Shown piece after piece: positions 9,370 through 16,380 of a stretch of DNA of 64,000 nt. Made by a program: the position numbers and the translations under genes. The DNA is from Pelagimonas sp. (GTDB lineage Bacteria > Pseudomonadota > Alphaproteobacteria > Rhodobacterales > Rhodobacteraceae). The stretch spans positions 62,001 through 126,000 of the forward strand of contig JAOARQ010000017.1 of the NCBI GenBank assembly GCA_025210455.1. The letters are read 5' to 3'. Numbering within the stretch: position 1 is the stretch's first letter; every line of letters starts with the position of its first letter. The notes beneath the pieces were generated by a model. That model was not told the DNA's origin. It saw only the letters and a list, made by a program, of their open reading frames with translations, and searched no databases.

Positions 9370-9657
9370 TCACCCCTTCTTGCAGGGGATTTCTTTCATC
9401 ACCACATGCGCCGGTTTGATCAGCTTTTTGTCTTCGCGGTAGACCGCCGGGTATTCCACCAGCTGGATCAGATCACCACGCTTGAGATAAACGCGCTTGG
9501 CCTTTTTCACCAAAACCTTTTTGACGGAATACTGCGCGCCAACTTTCACTTCTTTGTAGCAGGCGATCACGCGATGTTTTTCTGTCGTGGCATTGCCCGC
9601 AAAAGCTGAGGTCGCCCCAAAGAGGGCAAGCGCCAGTGTAAATCCTGTTTTACGCAT
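9370..9657 (-). CDS. small secreted two-cysteine protein, paralogue 1
   Basis: A 95-residue protein with a clear signal peptide (basic MRK, hydrophobic core, cleavage after SAFA at about residue 19). The mature part is very basic and has two cysteines, one in an IACYKEVKVG segment near the start and one in IPCKKG near the end, which could form a disulfide in the periplasm. The ATG at 9657 is chosen because GGAG lies about seven bases upstream; another ATG four codons earlier exists. I do not recognise the family. It is clearly related to the next gene upstream (9809-10087), sharing the ACY...VWVG/VKVG, YP-VY-E and terminal Cys features. Confidence 0.75.
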   Translation of the reverse strand: MRKTGFTLALALFGATSAFAGNATTEKHRVIACYKEVKVGAQYSVKKVLVKKAKRVYLKRGDLIQLVEYPAVYREDKKLIKPAHVVMKEIPCKKG

Positions 9658-9756
9658 CCTCGTCTCCATTCACTGCTCGGATGGCTCAGCTATGGCGGGA
9701 AATTTAGGCAAATTCGTGGATGAACCAGGGTGTTGGCAAGGCATCTGTCAAAAATG

Positions 9757-9787
9757 AAAGGCGCGGGGTGGCAGTCCCCGCGCCTTT
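9757..9787 (-). terminator. 12-bp terminator hairpin after paralogue 2
   Basis: AAAGGCGCGGGG (9757-9768) pairs perfectly with CCCCGCGCCTTT (9776-9787). It lies just past the stop of the leftward gene at 9809-10087, with T residues following on that strand. Confidence 0.8.
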
Positions 9788-9808
9788 CGGAATTTCATGA
9801 GAAATAAA

Positions 9809-10087
9809 TTACTTTGCTACGCGGCAAGGTGCTTTCACAGCAACGTAGTGACCTTTTTTGGTCATGGTGCGGTTTTCTTTGTAAACCGAAGGATACCAGA
9901 CTTTGACCATCTGGCCGTTGCGGTGTTCCCACTCGGTGTGACCAGCCATAACCAGCTCTTTGGTCACTTTGTACTTTGGGCCAACCCAGACTTTGTCGTA
10001 GCACGCTTTAACTTTGCCTTCCCAGGCAAATGCCGGAGCGGCCAGGGTCGAAGCTGCAACAACTGCGCAAGCAAGGACTTTCTTCAT
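9809..10087 (-). CDS. small secreted two-cysteine protein, paralogue 2
   Basis: A 92-residue protein starting MKKVLACAVV, with a signal peptide cleaved after PAFA (about residue 21). The mature domain has KACYDKVWVGPKY near its start and VKAPCRVAK at its end, so both cysteines align with those of paralogue 1 (9370-9657). YPSVYKE also matches YPAVYRE there. The mature protein is lysine-rich and should be basic. The ATG at 10087 sits after a purine-rich stretch and fits the signal peptide; longer upstream frames add no sensible sequence. Each copy has its own terminator, so they are tandem but separately transcribed. Family and function are not recognised. Confidence 0.77.
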   Translation of the reverse strand: MKKVLACAVVAASTLAAPAFAWEGKVKACYDKVWVGPKYKVTKELVMAGHTEWEHRNGQMVKVWYPSVYKENRTMTKKGHYVAVKAPCRVAK

Positions 10088-10563
10088 GATTTTTTCTCCC
10101 AAGAAAAATTGATGGTGAAATGACTTTAGCCAGTTGATCGCCACAGAGGCGAGGGGGAATTCCGTACCAGCGGACAGGAAAATTAACCAAGAATCCAGAA
10201 AGGTCTTGAAGATCAAGAGTTTAGGAAAAAAGTCACGAAAAATTGCCACACCGTCGCGCTTAACGTGTGGTTACAGAGATTTCGATTTTAGAAACAATTG
10301 AACAGATGACACGCACCGTCACCCTGGAAGAAACAGTAAAATCATCTTCGGACGAATCACTGCCCCCCATCAAGCGCGGAAATTGCGTTGCGCCGTCCTC
10401 TGCCGATCTGATTCTTACAAGAGCCAGATGTTGCCGACGCTCACTGAATGGCTGGCTTGACCCGGCAGGGCCGCTTGAAAAGGAAGGGAAATCATAAAAA
10501 GGGGGCGGCCAAATTCCGCCAATTGCGAATCTCGCTGTGCCCCCGCACCATTTGCTGTGGACC
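10088..10563. other. 476-bp gene-poor interval
   Basis: Short open frames run through this interval on both strands, but none has a ribosome-binding site, a start close to a promoter, or a recognisable protein. A 6-bp inverted repeat CCACAC/GTGTGG (10246-10270) is the only structure noted. The left part should hold the promoter of the secreted protein gene at 9809-10087. Confidence 0.4.
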
Positions 10564-10851
10564 TTATTCCGAGATTTCGACGACCACAAGCTCACGTTCC
10601 GAAGCGTCACGTGCGTGACTTAGCGCTTCCTGGTAGGCGTCGGAATGGTAGCAGGCCACCGCATCATCGACCGAGGCAAAGCGCGCCACCACATTGCGCG
10701 GGCGCTCTTTGCCTTCCAGCTGCACATAGCGGCCAGCGCGGGCGATGAATGTCCCGCCATGGGCGGCGATGGCTGGCCCCGCCAGTTCGGCGTATTTACA
10801 ATAGGCATCGGCGTCAGTGACAGTGACATGAGCAATCCAAAGGGCGGGCAT
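10564..10851 (-). CDS. DUF1330 family protein
   Basis: A 95-residue protein of the DUF1330 family, a ferredoxin-like dimeric alpha-beta barrel fold. The motifs are ALWIAHVTVTDADAYCKYAEL near the start, the GGTFIARAG strand, the RNVVARFASVDDAVACYHSDAYQEA segment, and a final VVVEI strand. No enzymatic activity is established for the family. It is leftward and lies downstream of alaS beyond the alaS terminator, so it is probably expressed separately. Confidence 0.85.
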   Translation of the reverse strand: MPALWIAHVTVTDADAYCKYAELAGPAIAAHGGTFIARAGRYVQLEGKERPRNVVARFASVDDAVACYHSDAYQEALSHARDASERELVVVEISE

Positions 10852-10875
10852 GATGTTTTCCTCCTGAATGAAAAA

Positions 10876-10913
10876 GGCCTCCCCGGCAGATTAATGAAAT
10901 CGCCGGGAAGGCC
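10876..10913 (-). terminator. alaS terminator
   Basis: GGCCTCCCCGGC (10876-10887) and GCCGGGAAGGCC (10902-10913) pair with one mismatch. Read leftward the stem is followed by TTTTT (10871-10875), a standard intrinsic terminator for alaS. Confidence 0.85.
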
Positions 10914-10936
10914 AAGATGGATTTTTGACCAATTGG

Positions 10937-13612
10937 TCAGCCTGCGATGACAGCCTCGGCGGCTTTGATCGCAGCTTCGGCGTTGGTCGCGTCTTTGCCA
11001 CCACCCTGCGCCATATCAGGACGGCCACCGCCGCCTTTACCGCCCAGTTCAGCCACAGCCGCTTTGACCAGATCCACCGCAGAAAGATCACCTTTCAGAT
11101 CGTCGGTCACGCCAGCAGCCACAGCCGCCTTGCCGCCAGTGTCCGCAATCAGCAGCACCGCGCCAGAGCCGATGCGGGATTTATGCTCATCAATCAAAGG
11201 CGGCAGATCTTTTCCGGTCACGCCCGACAGAACCTGAGCCACGAACTGCACGCCGTTAACTTCGCGCGCGGCACCGGCGTCCCCCTGCCCTGCGCCCCCG
11301 GCCATCGCCAGTTCACGACGCAGATTGGCCACTTCGTTTTCCAGCTTCTTGCGCTCATCCATCAGGGCTTTGACGCGGCCTGGCACATCAGCCGCCTGAA
11401 CCTTCAGTTCAAGGGCCAAGGCCGCCATGCGTGTATCCTGCTCTGACAGATACTCCAGCGCGGCCTGCCCGGTCAGCGCTTCGATGCGGCGCACACCGGC
11501 GGAAGAGGCGCTATCGCCAAGGCTGACAAAGAGACCGATATCGCCCGTCTGACGCACATGGGTGCCACCGCAAAGTTCCAGCGAATAGGTCTGGCCATCG
11601 CTGCCTTTGCCCGAACCGGCCTGAATCCCCATCGAGACCACGCGCACCTCGTCACCGTATTTTTCACCAAACAGCGCCTGCGCCCCAATTTCGCGCGCAT
11701 CATCCGGCGTCATGATCCGGGTGCTGACCGGCGCATTCTGGCGGATATAGGCATTGACCTCTTGTTCGACGGTTTTGAGTTCCTCAGCTGACAGCGCCTT
11801 ATTGTGGCTAAAGTCAAACCGCAGACGATCCGGCGCGTTCAGCGAGCCACGCTGCGCCACGTGATCCCCCAGCGCATGACGCAGGGCTTCGTGCAGCAGG
11901 TGGGTGGCCGAGTGATTGGCGCGGATATTGCCACGGCGGCTGTGATCCACTTCCAGTTCTACCGGGTCGCCTTTGCTGATCTCGCCCAGCTCCATGGTGA
12001 CCTTATGGGCAAAGATCTTTCCATCTGCGAACTTCTTGGTGTCCACAACCTTGGCCACCTCTTCGCGGTTCTCAAGGCGGCGGATCACACCGGTGTCGCC
12101 AACCTGACCACCGGATTCGCCATAAAATGGCGTCTGGTTGGTCACGATCCAGCCCTCGGCTCCAGCAGGCAATGTGTCTGCCATGGCACCATCTATAATA
12201 ATGGCAGCCACCTGACCTTCGGCCTTTTCAGAATCGTAGCCCAGGAAATCGGTCGCCTCGCCCGCGTCCAGCACATCGAACCACACGGCGTTATCCGCCG
12301 CATCGCCCGAACCAGACCAGGCAGCGCGTGCCTTGGCTTTCTGCTCTTCCATCGCGGCGTCGAACCCGTCGGTATCCACCTCACGGCCCTTTTCGCGCAG
12401 CGCATCCTGCGTCAGATCCAGCGGGAAGCCATAGGTGTCATACAACTTAAAGGCTGCTTCGCCGGACAGCGGGGCACCATCGTCCAGATCCGCCACTTCG
12501 TCATCCAGCAGCTTCAGGCCGCGATCGAGGGTCTTTTTGAAACGGGTTTCTTCCAGCAGCAGAGATTCTTCGATCAGCGCCTGCGCCTGCCCCAGCTCGG
12601 GATAGGCTGCGCCCATCTTCTGCACCAATGTCGGCACCAGCGTGTGCATCACCGGGTCTTTCGCCCCCAGCAGATGCGCATGACGCATAGCACGGCGCAT
12701 GATGCGACGCAAAACATAGCCGCGTCCGTCATTTGACGGCATCACACCATCCGCAATCAGGAATGAGGTCGAACGCAAGTGGTCCGCAATCACCCGATGG
12801 TGCACATTCTTATCGCCATAGGGATCAACGCTGGTCGCATCGGCGCTGGCTTCGATCAGGGATTTGAACAGGTCGGTGTCATAGTTATCATGGCTGCCCT
12901 GCAGCAGCGCACCAATGCGTTCCAGCCCCATACCGGTGTCGATGGACTGCATGTCCAGATCCACCATCGAGCCATCTTCGAACTGTTCGTTCTGCATGAA
13001 AACGACGTTCCAGATTTCGATGAACCGGTCGCCATCTTCCTCTGGCGATCCGGGAGGACCGCCCCAGATGTGGTCGCCATGGTCATAAAAGATTTCGGTG
13101 CAGGGGCCGCAGGGCCCGGTTGGCCCCATCTGCCAGAAGTTATCCGACGTGGCGATGCGGATGATACGATCCTCAGGCACGCCAACCTTTTTCCAGATCT
13201 CGAAAGCTTCGTCATCGGTGTGGTAAACTGTGGTGTACAGCTTATCCTTGGGAATGCCGAATTCCTTGGTGATCAGCTCCCAGGCAAAGGGGATGGCTTC
13301 GTTTTTGAAGTAATCCCCAAAGGAAAAGTTCCCCAGCATTTCGAAAAACGTGTGGTGGCGCGCGGTATAGCCCACATTGTCGAGGTCATTGTGTTTACCG
13401 CCAGCGCGCACACATTTCTGTGCCGTGGTCGCACGGACATAATCGCGCTTTTCAACCCCGGTAAAGCAGTTCTTGAACTGCACCATGCCCGAGTTCACGA
13501 ACATCAGGGTCGGGTCATTGCGTGGCACAAGCGGGCTGGATTGCACGATCTCGTGCCCCTGCTTTGCGAAGTAATTCAGAAATGTGGAACGGATATCGTT
13601 CAGACTTGCCAT
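10937..13612 (-). CDS. alaS: alanyl-tRNA synthetase
   Basis: Charges tRNA-Ala with alanine. The 891 residues match the full-length bacterial enzyme: an N-terminal class II catalytic domain (starts [13 protein letters not shown]), a tRNA-recognition helical region, the editing domain with the zinc ligands HSATH and CGGTH, and the C-terminal C-Ala domain with the Gly-rich [16 protein letters not shown] segment. The start ATG at 13612 gives the normal N-terminus. No frameshift or missing motif is seen. In many proteobacteria alaS lies immediately downstream of recA. Here, once the prophage is subtracted, only the MarR-GNAT gene separates them. Confidence 0.97.
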   Translation of the reverse strand: MASLNDIRSTFLNYFAKQGHEIVQSSPLVPRNDPTLMFVNSGMVQFKNCFTGVEKRDYVRATTAQKCVRAGGKHNDLDNVGYTARHHTFFEMLGNFSFGDYFKNEAIPFAWELITKEFGIPKDKLYTTVYHTDDEAFEIWKKVGVPEDRIIRIATSDNFWQMGPTGPCGPCTEIFYDHGDHIWGGPPGSPEEDGDRFIEIWNVVFMQNEQFEDGSMVDLDMQSIDTGMGLERIGALLQGSHDNYDTDLFKSLIEASADATSVDPYGDKNVHHRVIADHLRSTSFLIADGVMPSNDGRGYVLRRIMRRAMRHAHLLGAKDPVMHTLVPTLVQKMGAAYPELGQAQALIEESLLLEETRFKKTLDRGLKLLDDEVADLDDGAPLSGEAAFKLYDTYGFPLDLTQDALREKGREVDTDGFDAAMEEQKAKARAAWSGSGDAADNAVWFDVLDAGEATDFLGYDSEKAEGQVAAIIIDGAMADTLPAGAEGWIVTNQTPFYGESGGQVGDTGVIRRLENREEVAKVVDTKKFADGKIFAHKVTMELGEISKGDPVELEVDHSRRGNIRANHSATHLLHEALRHALGDHVAQRGSLNAPDRLRFDFSHNKALSAEELKTVEQEVNAYIRQNAPVSTRIMTPDDAREIGAQALFGEKYGDEVRVVSMGIQAGSGKGSDGQTYSLELCGGTHVRQTGDIGLFVSLGDSASSAGVRRIEALTGQAALEYLSEQDTRMAALALELKVQAADVPGRVKALMDERKKLENEVANLRRELAMAGGAGQGDAGAAREVNGVQFVAQVLSGVTGKDLPPLIDEHKSRIGSGAVLLIADTGGKAAVAAGVTDDLKGDLSAVDLVKAAVAELGGKGGGGRPDMAQGGGKDATNAEAAIKAAEAVIAG

Positions 13613-13719
13613 GGTATCGGGGCCTCATCGCGGGGGCGGAATTTCATGCAGATGTACCGCCCCGCGCGCCCACTGTCCATAAGCCCTGTGCCGCAGCGAC
13701 AAAGGCGCGAGTGAATCCG

Positions 13720-14595
13720 TCAGAGTTTTTTTTCAAAGAAGTGCTCAGCATAAGGGTTGTCATTATAGCGCGCGATCTCGCGCCAGCCGCTGCCTTCGTA
13801 AAGGCGGCGCGCGGCGGTCAGCTTGCCGTTGGTATCCAACTGCAGCGTGTGCATGTTCAGCGCGCGGGCATGGGTTTCGATATGGTCCATCAGGCGTTTT
13901 GACAGCGACAGACCGCGCGCGGCGGGTGACACCCAAAGCCGTTTGACTTCGCCCAATCCCTGCCCCTGATCTTTCAGCGCGCAACAGCCAATGGGCAGAC
14001 CATCCGAGAGGGCCAGCAAAAACACACCGCGCGGTGGTCGCATGGCGTCAGCTTCGGGATCACCGCCCAGAACCGGATCAAAACGGGTGCCAAAGATCTC
14101 TGAGATCTCATCATAATAGGCCTGACAACAGGTCTGAATGCGCGGATCATCGGGATCGGTGACAGCGATCTGAATCTGATCCTGCCCCAGAACCGTGGCC
14201 ACCAGATCCATCGCCTGCAACAGGGTTTCGGTATTGCCATAGCGCGCCAGCGCGGTTTCAGCGGCACTGTTTGACAGCGCCTCGTATTTTTCAAATTCTG
14301 ACTGCCCGGCCTGTGTCAGAGTCGCGATCCGCTTGCGGGCATCTTTTGCAGCAGCTTGGGTCTGCACCAGCCCCTCTTGTTCAAGCCCACGCAACAGGCG
14401 GCTCAACAGCCCCGAATCCAGTTGCAGATAATCGCGCAGCGCGCCAACGTCGCTTTTGCCCTGCCCAATGGCATTCAGAACACGGGCTGATCCCAGCGGT
14501 CGTCCCAGCCCCAGAAAGGATGTATCCAGCGCGCCGGAAAAGGTTGTCACGGCGCGGCTAAGGCGGCGAAAGCGGGAAATTTGGTCAAGCATCAT
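13720..14595 (-). CDS. MarR-type regulator fused to a GNAT acetyltransferase
   Basis: A 291-residue two-domain protein. Residues about 1-140 form a MarR winged helix (LQLDSGLLSRLLRGLEQEGLVQ recognition region and the following wing). Residues about 150-291 form a GNAT fold with LWVSPAARGLSLSKRLMDHIE as the acetyl-CoA loop and a C-terminal RRLYEGSGWREI motif. Such MarR-GNAT fusions are common in proteobacteria but their substrates are mostly unknown. A 14-bp perfect palindrome lies 5 bp upstream of the start (14601-14614) and is a likely autoregulatory operator. Either of two adjacent ATGs (14595 or 14592) may start it. Confidence 0.88.
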   Translation of the reverse strand: MMLDQISRFRRLSRAVTTFSGALDTSFLGLGRPLGSARVLNAIGQGKSDVGALRDYLQLDSGLLSRLLRGLEQEGLVQTQAAAKDARKRIATLTQAGQSEFEKYEALSNSAAETALARYGNTETLLQAMDLVATVLGQDQIQIAVTDPDDPRIQTCCQAYYDEISEIFGTRFDPVLGGDPEADAMRPPRGVFLLALSDGLPIGCCALKDQGQGLGEVKRLWVSPAARGLSLSKRLMDHIETHARALNMHTLQLDTNGKLTAARRLYEGSGWREIARYNDNPYAEHFFEKKL

Positions 14596-14600
14596 ATTAC

Positions 14601-14614
14601 CTGACTTAAGTCAG
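14601..14614. promoter_or_regulatory. 14-bp palindrome, candidate MarR operator
   Basis: CTGACTTAAGTCAG is a perfect palindrome ending five bases before the start codon of the MarR-GNAT gene. Its size and place fit a homodimeric winged-helix repressor controlling its own gene. Confidence 0.55.
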
Positions 14615-14630
14615 ATAAATTCATGAGGCA

Positions 14631-14655
14631 AGAAAAAAGCGCCCCGAAAGGCGCT
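14631..14655 (-). terminator. intrinsic terminator, probably the displaced recA terminator
   Basis: AGCGCC (14638-14643) pairs with GGCGCT (14650-14655). Read leftward the stem is followed by TTTTTTCT. No host gene now ends here: the neighbour on the left is the promoter end of the MarR-GNAT gene. If the prophage is removed at its inferred ends, the terminator falls five bases after the recA stop codon, as expected for recA's own terminator. It now lies downstream of the phage repressor gene. Confidence 0.75.
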
Positions 14656-14657
14656 GT

Positions 14658-14661
14658 TTGT
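14658..14661. repeat. left copy of candidate target-site duplication (TTGT)
   Basis: TTGT directly precedes the inferred left end of the prophage and recurs directly after the right end at 46049-46052. Mu-type transposases usually duplicate 5 bp; the fifth base does not match here, so either four bases are duplicated or one has mutated. Confidence 0.45.
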
Positions 14662-14826
14662 TGGGGGGGATCGGAATATATTTTAATGGTGGGTCTGCGC
14701 TATTTTTGAATGATGGTGTAGGCCCGTCTCCGAAAGCCCTTATTTTCATGTGCGTTCAGCCGGAGCGAAAAATTTGGCTGAACGCCAAGCCTTGCACAAG
14801 ATATATTTTATTAGGGCCGTCTCGTT
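14662..14826. repeat. left end with candidate transposase-binding repeats
   Basis: Inside the left end are related repeats. ATATATTTTA occurs at 14676-14685 and again at 14801-14810, each followed by a GGG/GTCT-rich segment. TAGGCCCGTCTC at 14719-14730 and TAGGGCCGTCTC at 14812-14823 differ at one base. Mu places three MuA sites in a comparable span at its left end, so these are the best candidates for the equivalent sites. Binding itself is inferred. Nothing coding is seen between 14662 and 14854. Confidence 0.5.
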
Positions 14827-14854
14827 CCGCCACGGGTCAAAAGCGGAACTAAGG

Positions 14855-15532
14855 TCACCATTCGTGCATCGAGGCGACGACGCGACCCACGATTTTAAAG
14901 CTGCCACCATCGAGGTCGTTCACCAGATCGGTGCGATCCAAGTTGATCTGTGAATAGCGGCTGTTTGAGCTGATTAGCAAAATGCGATCACCCGGCAGTC
15001 GCTGGATGCGTTTAACGAAAAGTCCGTCAGAGAAGTGAACCGCGTAGATGCTTCCATCGTCTAGCTGCGTGTGACTGCGATCAATTACAATGCGATCACC
15101 ATCAAACAGGTCAGGTTCCATGCTGTCGCCTTTGACAGTGATTACCGCCAAATTTTCTTGCTTCAGGGCGCGCCTATCTAACCATGACTTCCTGAAGGTG
15201 TAGACCCCAAGAGGTTCTTCACCAGCCACCAGTGATCCGGTTCCTGCTGAGGCCTCTACATCAAATCTAGGAATGGGAACAAAGGCTTCATGCTCTTGGG
15301 GTGTGATTGAACTCCTTTTTTGGAGCCTCATTTCTCCTGATCCGGTCAGAAGCCAATCACTTGAAACCCCTAATTTGGTGATAATCGCAAGAAGGACTTC
15401 CGCAGATGGTGCGCGCCCTTCGAAAAGATATTTCTCAAAAGTGCTCTTTGATACGCCTATGAGGGCGGAAAAATCCTTAATTGTCATATTGTTGGAGCTT
15501 ATCAACTCCCTGAGGCGATCAGAAACACTCAT
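14855..15532 (-). CDS. prophage repressor, LexA/CI-like S24 autopeptidase
   Basis: A 225-residue lysogeny repressor. Residues 1-65 form a Cro/CI-type helix-turn-helix (TIKDFSALIGVSKSTFEKYL). Residues about 85-225 form the S24 self-cleaving domain with nucleophile Ser137 in KGDSMEP and Lys174 in FVKRIQ. The likely cleavage bond is Ala96-Gly97 in EASAGTG. RecA-stimulated cleavage would make the prophage SOS-inducible, unlike Mu itself, whose repressor is not of this class. It reads leftward, divergent from the early operon, over an 89-bp control region with TTGGAG/CTCCAA repeats. Its transcript would end at the terminator at 14631-14655, outside the prophage. Confidence 0.9.
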   Translation of the reverse strand: MSVSDRLRELISSNNMTIKDFSALIGVSKSTFEKYLFEGRAPSAEVLLAIITKLGVSSDWLLTGSGEMRLQKRSSITPQEHEAFVPIPRFDVEASAGTGSLVAGEEPLGVYTFRKSWLDRRALKQENLAVITVKGDSMEPDLFDGDRIVIDRSHTQLDDGSIYAVHFSDGLFVKRIQRLPGDRILLISSNSRYSQINLDRTDLVNDLDGGSFKIVGRVVASMHEW

Positions 15533-15533
15533 T

Positions 15534-15578
15534 TTGGAGTTTCTCCCGTTGACTAAAGCTCCAATTTAGGTGTATCCA
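15534..15578 (+). promoter_or_regulatory. early promoter and candidate repressor operators
   Basis: TTGGAG (15534-15539) and CTCCAA (15559-15564) are inverted half-sites. A further TTGGAG is at 15492-15497 inside the start of the repressor gene. A possible rightward promoter has TTGACT at 15549-15554 and TATCCA at 15573-15578 with an 18-bp spacer; the CTCCAA half-site lies in that spacer. This fits repression of the early operon by the S24 repressor. Confidence 0.5.
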
Positions 15579-15621
15579 CTATTGCAGACAGTAGAAACAA
15601 GTAGTGAATACCGGAGGCATT

Positions 15622-15900
15622 ATGGCGGTAAAAAATAAAATGTTCCAGCCCGGCAAGATTTTGCACGAGGTGATTGTGGGGGCTTTTCGCGCCCAAGGCA
15701 CCAGCTTTGCAGAATGGTGCCGCAAAGAGGGCGTGAAAGTGAACACGGCCAGCTTGGCGACCTATGGTCAGGCTGGCGGTGATCGCGGGCGGCAAATGCT
15801 TGAACGCATGATCAATGATGCCAATCCCGACGTTGTTGAGGCGGCGTATCGCAGGCGGATGATCGAAGAGGCTGCACAGCTGCAAGAGGTGGCGGGATGA
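15622..15900 (+). CDS. first early phage gene, probable DNA-binding protein
   Basis: A 92-residue basic protein placed where Mu has ner. The ATG at 15622 follows GGAGG (15613-15617), so it is preferred over the in-frame GTG at 15604, which overlaps the control region. The middle part (ILHEVIVGAFRAQGTSFAEWCRKEGV) could be a helix-turn-helix and the C-terminal half is charged and helical. It may act as an early regulator, but I do not recognise the family. The stop overlaps the next start (ATGA). Confidence 0.7.
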   Translation: MAVKNKMFQPGKILHEVIVGAFRAQGTSFAEWCRKEGVKVNTASLATYGQAGGDRGRQMLERMINDANPDVVEAAYRRRMIEEAAQLQEVAG

Positions 15901-16124
15901 TCCAGCGCAAGAGGCAATTCGAGCAGGCCCAGCGTGAGGCCGCAAGTGACGCGCTGACCGGCCTGTCAGACCGGGCAAAGGTGCATTTCGCAATAAGCCT
16001 TGTGTTGGGTGTTGAAGACCCCGAGGCGGCGGCGGCGCTGAACTTTTTGGCGTTGCGCGCAAATGAAATGTCCAACGTCTTGGTGCGCGAGGCCTATGAG
16101 CGCGATAGCGCAGGTGTCGCATGA
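15897..16124 (+). CDS. early phage protein, unknown
   Basis: A 75-residue, mostly helical, charged protein (starts MIQRKRQFEQAQREA). It overlaps the preceding gene by four bases and the following gene by four bases, so it is part of a translationally coupled early set. No motif points to a function. Confidence 0.65.
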   Translation: MIQRKRQFEQAQREAASDALTGLSDRAKVHFAISLVLGVEDPEAAAALNFLALRANEMSNVLVREAYERDSAGVA

Positions 16125-16375
16125 AGATCGGGGCTTATAACGTGGTTGGTCAGGGCAACGGGTATGTTGTCCTGAAAGGCGCAGAACGCATCTCGGGGCC
16201 GCATAGCCATCGCGAGTTGGCAATGGCGGTCGCTGATGACCGCGCCCGTTTGGACGGGGCGAAAGAGCGCCCCTGCATCCGATGCAAGACCACATTCATG
16301 AGTGAGGGCGCACATAATCGCATGTGCGACCCATGCCGCAAGGCGGCGTCAGATATTTTTGAGGGAACCGTGTAA
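16121..16375 (+). CDS. early phage zinc-finger-like protein
   Basis: An 84-residue protein whose C-terminal third contains CIRCKT and CDPCRK, two CxxC pairs 17 residues apart, a probable four-cysteine zinc site (about residues 49-71). The N-terminal half reads like a small beta domain (YNVVGQGNGYVVLKG). It lies just before MuA, where Mu-like phages often have small early regulators. A DNA-binding or transposition-related role is possible but unproven. Confidence 0.68.
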   Translation: MKIGAYNVVGQGNGYVVLKGAERISGPHSHRELAMAVADDRARLDGAKERPCIRCKTTFMSEGAHNRMCDPCRKAASDIFEGTV

Positions 16376-16380
16376 TCCAG

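Noticed and set aside
10267-10497. 76-codon frame in the gene-poor interval
   Set aside because: No ribosome-binding site, poor codon use and no overlap with an operon.
11804-13714. Two frames of about 310 codons opposite alaS
   Set aside because: Antisense to alaS, which has full synthetase motifs.
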